This document shows, piece after piece, positions 6,934 to 11,910 of a DNA stretch of 11,910 bases. The DNA is from CAVYHX01 sp963768415 (GTDB lineage Bacteria; Pseudomonadota; Gammaproteobacteria; UBA9214). Position 1 is the stretch's first letter. Every line of letters starts with the position of its first letter. Location of the stretch: NCBI GenBank assembly GCA_963768415.1, contig CAVYHX010000001.1:1-11910 (forward strand), read 5' to 3'. Position numbers and translations under genes: made by a program. Under the pieces are notes generated by a model, which made no database searches, was not told where the DNA came from, and saw only the letters and a program-made list of their open reading frames with translations.

Positions 6934-7770
6934 ATGATCAAGCTCCTGACCGCAACCCTCGTCCTGGGACTGCTCGGTGCCGTCGCACTGCCGGTCCAGG
7001 CTACACCACAGGATGACCTGAACAAGTTCAGATCGTACTTTCAGAAGCGTTTTCCAAAGACTCCTTTCGAGGATTTCGTCAACGGAGTGTATTCCATCGA
7101 TGCCGCTTCGCGGGAGCAATGGGAAGAAATCGAGGAATTTCCTCCGTATGAACTGAGTCTGGAAAAAGGCAAGCAACTGTTCAATACGCCATTCAAAAAC
7201 GGCAAGACCTATGCCAGTTGCTTTGAAAACGGTGGCATCGGTATTGCGCACAAGTATCCGTTCTTCGATACCAAATCAGGCAAGGTGATCACCCTGGAAG
7301 AATCGATCAACACCTGCCGCCAGGCCAATGGCGAAGAGCCGCTGGGCTACCAGAAAGGTGCGATTGCCGATATCTCCGCCTACATGCACTACACCTCGCG
7401 CGGCCAGATAATCAATGTCCAGATCCCGGATGATCCGCGCGCCCTGGCCGCCTATGAGCGGGGCAAGCAGCATTTCTATGCCAAGCGTGGCCAGATGAAC
7501 ATGGCCTGTGCCGATTGCCATGTCTACAATGCCGGCAACAAGGTGCGTGCCGACTTGTTGAGTCCCGCACTCGGGCATACCACGCACTTCCCGGTATACC
7601 GTTCCAAGTGGGGCGGCATGGGCACCCTGCATCGTCGCTACGGCGGCTGCAACAAGCAGGTCCGCGCCAAGCCCTACAAGCCGCAGAGCGATGAATACAA
7701 GGCCCTGGAGTATTTCCATAGCTTCATGAGCAACGGACTGGCATCCAACGGCCCGGGGGCACGCAAATAA
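6934..7770 (+). CDS. soxA: sulfur-oxidation c-type cytochrome SoxA, monohaem type
   Basis: SoxA is the catalytic subunit of SoxXA. The 278-aa product has a signal peptide ending near VQATP (residue 23) and one haem c site, CADCH (Cys192, Cys195, His196). A later RRYGGCNKQV places Cys239 where SoxA carries the persulfidated cysteine haem ligand. The N-terminal half lacks the second CxxCH of dihaem SoxA. It has instead Cys96 (YASCFENGGIG) and Cys128 (TCRQAN), expected to form a disulfide. ATG 6934 follows GGAGGAG about ten bases upstream. The in-frame ATG 6856 would put 26 non-signal residues in front and is rejected. The 82-base gap after soxZ contains a small hairpin (TCCGG-CAA-CCGGA, 6883-6895). 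It is the last gene of the run and is followed by a terminator. Confidence 0.95.
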   Translation: MIKLLTATLVLGLLGAVALPVQATPQDDLNKFRSYFQKRFPKTPFEDFVNGVYSIDAASREQWEEIEEFPPYELSLEKGKQLFNTPFKNGKTYASCFENGGIGIAHKYPFFDTKSGKVITLEESINTCRQANGEEPLGYQKGAIADISAYMHYTSRGQIINVQIPDDPRALAAYERGKQHFYAKRGQMNMACADCHVYNAGNKVRADLLSPALGHTTHFPVYRSKWGGMGTLHRRYGGCNKQVRAKPYKPQSDEYKALEYFHSFMSNGLASNGPGARK

Positions 7771-7800
7771 TCAATCCCCGAAACTTTTGAAATCTTACGC

Positions 7801-7830
7801 GCCCGGCTCTACCAAGCCGGGCTTTTTTTT
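7801..7830 (+). terminator. intrinsic terminator of the sox cluster
   Basis: GCCCGGCT (7801-7808) pairs perfectly with AGCCGGGC (7815-7822) around a six-base loop and is followed by eight T residues (7823-7830). It lies 30 bases after the soxA stop codon. Confidence 0.92.
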
Positions 7831-8199
7831 GTGTCCGCATTGTCAACGCAACCGGTGCAAATGTTACCTGATTGTAAATTGTTGCCGGATTGTTTCACGA
7901 CTGTCGAATACCCTGACAAACCCGCCCGCTTGCAATGTCATGATCCTGCATCCCTTTCCTGCATGAATAGAACATAATGCCGATCCCGCCCGGCAAGTTG
8001 TAAAATCTGCGCGACTCAACACATCCATGCGGAAATAAACCAGTCACCTGCCGGAACAGGGTGTTACCTGCCGTGACACAATGATTCACATTCAAGCGTC
8101 CTGTGCCGATGTCGGATTATCATAATTTTTCACCTGCCGCACGGTCGCTTATACACCGTATATTCACCAACCACCCGATTATAAAAGCCTTTCCAAATA
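7831..8199. other. non-coding stretch upstream of the sigma-54 promoter
   Basis: No convincing coding frame was seen on either strand across this stretch; the short open frames lack ribosome sites and recognisable proteins. It is less GC-rich than the genes around it. It holds three copies of a TYACCTGCCG word (separate entry). It also has loose dyads, TGTC-N9-GACA at 7902-7918 and GTGA-N9-TCAC at 8073-8089, which do not match a known site well. It probably serves as upstream regulatory DNA for the promoter at 8200. Confidence 0.5.
8044..8139 (+). promoter_or_regulatory. three TYACCTGCCG direct repeats, candidate activator sites
   Basis: The 10-mer occurs as TCACCTGCCG at 8044-8053, TTACCTGCCG at 8064-8073 and TCACCTGCCG at 8130-8139. 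The first two are exactly 20 bases apart, about two helical turns. An inverted near-copy CGGCAAGT lies at 7991-7998. Relative to the predicted start at 8226 the repeats lie at about -182, -162 and -96, the range used by sigma-54 enhancer-binding proteins. The protein that would bind is unknown. Confidence 0.45.
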
Positions 8200-8215
8200 T
8201 GGCATGGCACTTGCT
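8200..8215 (+). promoter_or_regulatory. sigma-54 (RpoN) promoter
   Basis: TGGCATGGCACTTGCT matches the -24/-12 consensus TGGCAYRNNNNTTGCW at every defined position. The GG and GC pairs are separated by exactly ten bases. The predicted start is near 8226, twelve bases after the -12 C. No coding start with a ribosome site lies close downstream; an intrinsic terminator does. Confidence 0.75.
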
Positions 8216-8225
8216 ATTACACCAG

Positions 8226-8300
8226 GCAGAGCAATAGCAGTTTCGGGTCGGAGAAAGGCAATTCCCCCTGTATCACCCCAACTTTCTCCGGCCCTTTTTT
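8226..8300 (+). ncRNA. candidate sigma-54-dependent small RNA, about 75 nt
   Basis: The predicted transcript starts about 12 bases after a consensus sigma-54 promoter and ends in the U run of a strong intrinsic terminator, giving roughly 75 nt. The 5' part (8226-8244) appears unpaired. The rest is a long terminator hairpin with a 24-base loop (8258-8281). The loop has two C-rich patches, TTCCCCCTG and TCACCCCA, that could pair with purine-rich ribosome sites. It does not match GlmY/GlmZ, CrcZ or other families known to me. Alternatively, it is an attenuated leader of the response regulator gene, whose start is about 240 bases further on. Confidence 0.5.
8245..8300 (+). terminator. intrinsic terminator with a long stem and C-rich loop
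   Basis: GGGTCGGAGAAAG (8245-8257) pairs with CTTTCTCCGGCCC (8282-8294) over 13 base pairs, one of them G-U, and is followed by six T residues (8295-8300). The 24-base loop is much longer than in the other terminators of this window. Confidence 0.8.
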
Positions 8301-8538
8301 ATCTGGAACAATCAGACAGCGATGCAGACCAGCACCGGATGCAGCACTCTCCAGCCACGCATTCACGCGCCCCCGCCAGGAGACCTGCAATTCAATAATT
8401 TCCACAAGACCGCGTCGATTCCAGCCGCACCACCATGCCTGTAGTGGAACCCGGGATATCGAAATGTACAACAAGCACTTGGATGAGACAGACGAATCTG
8501 CGAAAATCCTTCCATTATTACGCGAAAAGGGAGATGTC

Positions 8539-9240
8539 GTGCAGATTGCACTCATTGAGGACGATGCTGCACAGGCAGAATTATTGCAGTCCTGGCTAAA
8601 CGACAGCGGCCATGACTGTTACCTCTTCGCGCACGGGAAGGCATTTTTCCATGGCGTCAAACGTTTCACCTTCGACCTGATCATCCTGGACTGGATGCTC
8701 CCGGATACCACGGGCCCGGAACTGCTGACATGGATTCGCGAAAACATCGACTGGCACATCCCCGTGCTCTTTACGACCAGCCGTGATAATGAACAGGATA
8801 TCGTGCACGCCCTTTCGAAAGGCGCCGACGACTACATGGTCAAACCGATCAAGCAGCATGAAACGCTTGCCCGGCTCGAGGCGCTGTTGCGGCGCGCGCA
8901 TCCGGACGGTGAGCCACGCAGGATCTTCGAGGCAGCTCCCTACATCTTCGACACCGAGAGTCGCACCCTGTCAGTGAACGGAAAGCCGCTGGATTTGACA
9001 CACAAGGAATATGACCTGGCGCTGTTCATGTTCCGCCATGCCGGCCGCCTGCTGTCGCGCAATTACCTGCTGGAAAATATCTGGGGCCAGGGTGTGGAGC
9101 TGCAAACCCGTACGGTAGATACCCACATCAGCCGGATACGCAAGAAACTCGCCATTGTCCCGGGAAGCGGCTGGCGGCTTGCCTCGGTCTATCAACACGG
9201 CTACCGCCTGGAAAAAACGTCCGCCGGTAACCCGTCGTAG
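8539..9240 (+). CDS. OmpR/PhoB-family response regulator
   Basis: This is a two-component transcription regulator of 233 aa. The receiver domain (about 1-115) begins QIALIEDD with the acidic pair Asp8/Asp9. It has the phosphoacceptor Asp51 in LIILDWMLPD, a Thr near 80 in FTTSRD, and Lys102 in DYMVKPI. A winged-helix DNA-binding domain follows (about 125-228), with LTHKEYDLALFMFRHAGRLL, then RTVDTHISRIRKKL and a C-terminal GYRLEK typical of the family. GTG 8539 is chosen because AAGGGAG (8527-8533) lies five bases upstream and the receiver then begins at the usual distance. An ATG at 8464 would add 25 residues but has no ribosome site. No histidine kinase is in the window. The 238 bases between the terminator at 8300 and this gene show no clear promoter. 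The FecR-like gene starts 70 bases downstream. Confidence 0.9.
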   Translation: MQIALIEDDAAQAELLQSWLNDSGHDCYLFAHGKAFFHGVKRFTFDLIILDWMLPDTTGPELLTWIRENIDWHIPVLFTTSRDNEQDIVHALSKGADDYMVKPIKQHETLARLEALLRRAHPDGEPRRIFEAAPYIFDTESRTLSVNGKPLDLTHKEYDLALFMFRHAGRLLSRNYLLENIWGQGVELQTRTVDTHISRIRKKLAIVPGSGWRLASVYQHGYRLEKTSAGNPS

Positions 9241-9243
9241 CGC

Positions 9244-9272
9244 TTATCATTTATGCGTTCATTTGCTATTGT
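9244..9272 (+). promoter_or_regulatory. possible promoter for the FecR-CHASE2 pair
   Basis: TTATCA (9244-9249, four of six matches to TTGACA) and TATTGT (9267-9272, four of six to TATAAT) are 17 bases apart, with a TG just before the -10 element. A start near 9279 would give a leader of about 30 bases. The match is moderate, and read-through from the regulator gene is equally possible. Confidence 0.3.
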
Positions 9273-9310
9273 CATTCCTGACCTCCTCCCCGAAAAGCGA
9301 GGCTTGCAGA

Positions 9311-10969
9311 ATGCATACATTCAAGCTGCTCCCTGGACAGAGTAACCACCGGATACTGGTCTGCCTGCTGGCATACCTGCTGTTTGCCTGTTGCTCACGG
9401 CCGGTACTCGCACAGGAGTGGATTTATACAATCCAGCCGGGTGACAACCTCTGGAATTTCTATGAAGAGTACCTGACCGATATCAACTACTGGTACCGCT
9501 TGCAGAAACTGAACAATATAGATCATCCGCGCCAGATGTTGCCAGGCAGCAAGATCAGGGTGCCTGTCGCATGGCTGAAAATCCAGCCGGTTACCGCGCA
9601 GGTCGCACAGGTCCAGGGTAGCGTGGAACTGCTTCGCACGGGGGAATCCGGCAGCCGTGTCCTCGAGAATGGCACTGAACTGCGCATTGGTGACAGCGTC
9701 CGCACCGGCCCGGACAGTAATGTCAGCATCCGCTTCGCCGATGGCTCGGAACTACTGGTACTGGCCGACAGCGAAGTTGTCATGGACACTCTCAGCAGCT
9801 ACCACAAGACCGGCATGGTCGACACCCGGGTACGCCTGCAAAAGGGCCGGGTGGATACCCGTGTCAAGCCGGCAAAAGGGCCGGGGAGCCAGTATCACAT
9901 TATCACTCCGGCAGCGGTCGCCGCCGTCAGGGGCACCAACTTTCGTGTCAGTACCGAGCATGACCAGCCGGTATCCCGCAGTGAAGTACTCGAGGGCAAG
10001 GTCAATGTCAGTGGCGACCAGGGCGGCCAGGATGTGCCCGGCGGGTATGGTACGGTCGCGGAAAAGGGCAAGCCGCCCATCAAACCCAGAGAACTGTTAC
10101 CCGCACCGGTAACCGCTGGCATCAAGCAGCATTATCAGCGCCTGCCGCTGCAGTTTACGTGGGATCCTGTCAACAACGCACAAGGCTATCGTTTCCAGAT
10201 CGCATCCAGCAGGGATTTTTCGCCGCTGCTTGCCGACCGGGAAACAGCCGCACCGACCGGCCTGTGGCACGACCTGCCGGATGGTGAATATGTACTCAGG
10301 CTGCGTGCGATCGATGATCTCAGGCTGGAGGGAATGAACAGTGATATCGCGTTTAGCGTCGACGCACGTCCGTTTCCACCTTTACTGATCGAACCGAAGC
10401 TCGAGCAGCTGCTGCGCACCGAACGCCCTGCCCTGACCTGGTCAGAGCCGGAAGGTGTCACGAAATATCATCTGCAGATCGCTTCAGATGCCGATTTTCA
10501 ATCCCTTGTTCATGACGAGACAGGGCATAGCCGGCCGAATTACCAGCCTGCGGCGGCACTCGCAGAGGGCCAGTATTACTGGCGTATTGCATCGATCGAT
10601 GCCTCCGGCGAGCAAGGCCCGTACAGCGACAGCCGCCAGTTCGAATATCGGGCAGCCCCTCCCAACCCGGAATTTCAGGAACCGCAACTTGACAAGAATA
10701 CACTGGTAATTCAGTGGCAGTCGGGCGCGGAAAACGTGCAGTATCACTTCCAGTTTGCCGCGGATGCGGATTTTGATGATGTCATCATCGACAGGATCAT
10801 CGATGAACCCCGTATTGAAATGGACAGGCCCATCCCCGAACAGTATTACTTCCGGGCAAAGGCCATCGCCAGCGACGGCTTCGCCGGCGAGTTCAGCCCT
10901 GCACAAAAAATCGTTATTCCACCTACCAGCTACTGGTCATTTCTGATTCCGCTGCTGCTGCTGTTCTGA
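9311..10969 (+). CDS. exported LysM-FecR domain protein with three fibronectin-like repeats
   Basis: This 552-aa protein is predicted to be exported and peptidoglycan-binding; its ligand is unknown. A signal peptide ends near VLAQ-EW (residue 35). A LysM-like domain (about 36-85) contains YTIQPGDNLWNF and NNIDHPRQMLPGSKIRVP. A FecR domain (about 100-235) has GSVELLRTG, FADGSELLV and the signature TPAAVAAVRGTNFRV. Three related beta modules follow at about 270-350, 360-445 and 455-535, each with a W...Y.FQIA..ADF pattern and a later Y.R..AID/ASD strand. The last residues (YWSFLIPLLLLF) are hydrophobic and could sit in a membrane. ATG 9311 follows a weak GAGG and starts directly with the signal peptide; 52 more in-frame residues upstream overlap the regulator and are rejected. 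The stop overlaps the next start (TGATG). No FecI sigma factor or TonB receptor is nearby, unlike classical FecR. Confidence 0.85.
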   Translation: MHTFKLLPGQSNHRILVCLLAYLLFACCSRPVLAQEWIYTIQPGDNLWNFYEEYLTDINYWYRLQKLNNIDHPRQMLPGSKIRVPVAWLKIQPVTAQVAQVQGSVELLRTGESGSRVLENGTELRIGDSVRTGPDSNVSIRFADGSELLVLADSEVVMDTLSSYHKTGMVDTRVRLQKGRVDTRVKPAKGPGSQYHIITPAAVAAVRGTNFRVSTEHDQPVSRSEVLEGKVNVSGDQGGQDVPGGYGTVAEKGKPPIKPRELLPAPVTAGIKQHYQRLPLQFTWDPVNNAQGYRFQIASSRDFSPLLADRETAAPTGLWHDLPDGEYVLRLRAIDDLRLEGMNSDIAFSVDARPFPPLLIEPKLEQLLRTERPALTWSEPEGVTKYHLQIASDADFQSLVHDETGHSRPNYQPAAALAEGQYYWRIASIDASGEQGPYSDSRQFEYRAAPPNPEFQEPQLDKNTLVIQWQSGAENVQYHFQFAADADFDDVIIDRIIDEPRIEMDRPIPEQYYFRAKAIASDGFAGEFSPAQKIVIPPTSYWSFLIPLLLLF

Positions 10970-11910
10970 TGCAACGGACAACGCTGGGCAATCCACTGGC
11001 AGAACGCCTGGTCCTTGCCTTCCTGCTGACCTGCCTGACACTACTTGTCGTACAGCAGGACTGGCTGTGGCGGCTCGATCGTGTCATATACGACTCGCAA
11101 CTGCGTATGTGGACCCGGTCAGCGCCGGATGAAATCATCATTATCGCCATTGACGAGGAAAGCCTGGCCCGGATCGGCCGCTGGCCATGGCCAAGGTCGA
11201 TGCATGCACAATTACTTGACCGCCTCGCCCCGGAGCAACCCCGGGCGATTGCCTTTGATATCCTGTTATCGGAGCCTGATTTACAGCATCCGGAGAATGA
11301 CACCCGCCTTGCCACGGCGCTCGCGCACAGCCATAACGTCTTCCTGCCAGTCGCCATCGAGCAGACCCGGCGGCTGGGTTACTACAGCGAGAGCCTGCCG
11401 ATCCACGACTTGACCGTTGCCGCTACCGGCCTGGGGCATATTCATGTGGAGCTGGACAAGGACGGCATCGCTCGTCACACCTATCTGAACGAAGGTCTGG
11501 GGACGGCGCGCTGGGAAAATATCAATCTCGCCCTGCTGCGGGCCGGAGAAAATCGCCCATCCGGGACAACAAATGATTACCGGACATATAGTCCGGAATC
11601 GGAACACATTTCGGCGGACTGGATACGAAACACACTTATTATGATCCCCTACGCCGGCCCCCCCGGGCACTTCAGCGCGTATCTCCTATCACCAGGTCCT
11701 GAGCGGTGATTTCACCCCCGGTACGTTTCGCGATAAATATGTACTTGTCGGCGCTACTGCCGTGGGCCTCGGCGATGCCCTGCCGACACCGGTATCCGGA
11801 AACAACGAACCCATGTCCGGCGTTGAAATCAACGCGAACATACTGGATTCACTCTACCGGGGCATCGATCTGCAACCGGTCGGCCGGGTCTGGGTGCTGG
11901 CCTTCTCCGG
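10969..11910 (+). pseudogene. CHASE2-domain membrane sensor, frameshifted and cut by the window end
   Basis: CHASE2 is an extracytoplasmic sensory domain that fronts cyclases, kinases or phosphatases; the output domain here lies beyond the window. The protein begins with a membrane segment (about residues 12-29). The CHASE2 pattern RLDRVIYDSQLR, IIIIAIDEESLARIGRWPWPR and PRAIAFDILLSEPD follows, and then AATGLGHIHVELDKDGIARH. The first frame ends at TGA 11707-11709 after 246 aa. The expected continuation is in the next frame: GPPGT, then ISYHQVLSGDF, DKYVLVGATAVGLGDALPTP and MSGVEINANILDSL, open to the last base. Removing one C from the seven-C run at 11658-11664 restores one continuous domain. 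This is either a real mutation or a homopolymer error. It overlaps the FecR-like gene by one base, so the two are probably translationally coupled. Confidence 0.85.

Noticed and set aside
7276..7719. Minus-strand open frame of 147 codons opposite soxA
   Set aside because: It lies fully inside soxA, which has clear haem motifs; the antisense frame is a by-product of codon use.
7902..7918. TGTC-N9-GACA dyad resembling a QseF activator site
   Set aside because: The spacing does not match the GlmY/GlmZ-type site, and it is over 300 bases from the predicted start.
8073..8089. Possible CRP-type site GTGA-N9-TCAC
   Set aside because: The spacer is nine bases rather than the six of CRP, and only four bases per arm match.
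8204..8398. 64-codon frame across the sigma-54 promoter, small RNA and terminator
   Set aside because: Its ATG lies inside the promoter element, it has no ribosome site, and a strong terminator interrupts the message.
8464..8538. 25-residue N-terminal extension of the response regulator from ATG 8464
   Set aside because: There is no ribosome site before 8464, while GTG 8539 has AAGGGAG and gives a normal receiver start.
1..11910. CRISPR array, tRNA, rRNA, insertion sequence or prophage genes
   Set aside because: No regularly spaced repeats, cloverleaf-like sequences, transposase or integrase frames were seen on either strand.

Overview
The window looks like chromosome of a sulfur-oxidising gammaproteobacterium. 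The evidence is a contiguous soxK-soxX-soxY-soxZ-soxA cluster, a nearby TusA-type sulfur carrier, a BepA-type periplasmic protease and FadL-type outer-membrane proteins, all with Gram-negative export signals. No tRNA, rRNA, insertion sequence, integrase or CRISPR array was seen. The genus cannot be named from the sequence alone.

Layout. (1) Positions 1-57 may hold the tail of a leftward-lying gene, closed by a bidirectional terminator. (2) 107-3075 holds two divergent FadL/OMPP1-family porins. The minus-strand copy is interrupted by a single frameshift and the plus-strand copy is intact. (3) 3152-5045 holds a minus-strand tusA and a divergent bepA-like M48 protease. A 31-base inverted repeat sits between them. 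(4) 5090-7830 is a sox transcription unit with a promoter-like sequence, soxKXYZA and a strong terminator. (5) 7831-8538 is a long non-coding stretch. It carries repeated 10-mers, a consensus sigma-54 promoter and a strong intrinsic terminator about 75 bases after the predicted start, which together look like an undescribed small RNA gene. (6) 8539-11910 holds an OmpR-type response regulator, a secreted LysM-FecR protein with fibronectin-like repeats, and a translationally coupled CHASE2 protein. The CHASE2 gene is frameshifted at a seven-C run and leaves the window on the right.

How the genes fit together. SoxXA, assisted by SoxK, attaches thiosulfate to the SoxYZ carrier in the periplasm. 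soxB and soxCD are not in this window. TusA is a cytoplasmic sulfur carrier that often serves sulfur oxidisers with a truncated Sox route. The right-hand operon resembles an envelope-sensing module: a peptidoglycan-binding FecR-like protein beside a CHASE2 sensor and a DNA-binding regulator. The sigma-54 small RNA candidate lies between the sox unit and this module. Its regulator and targets are unknown.
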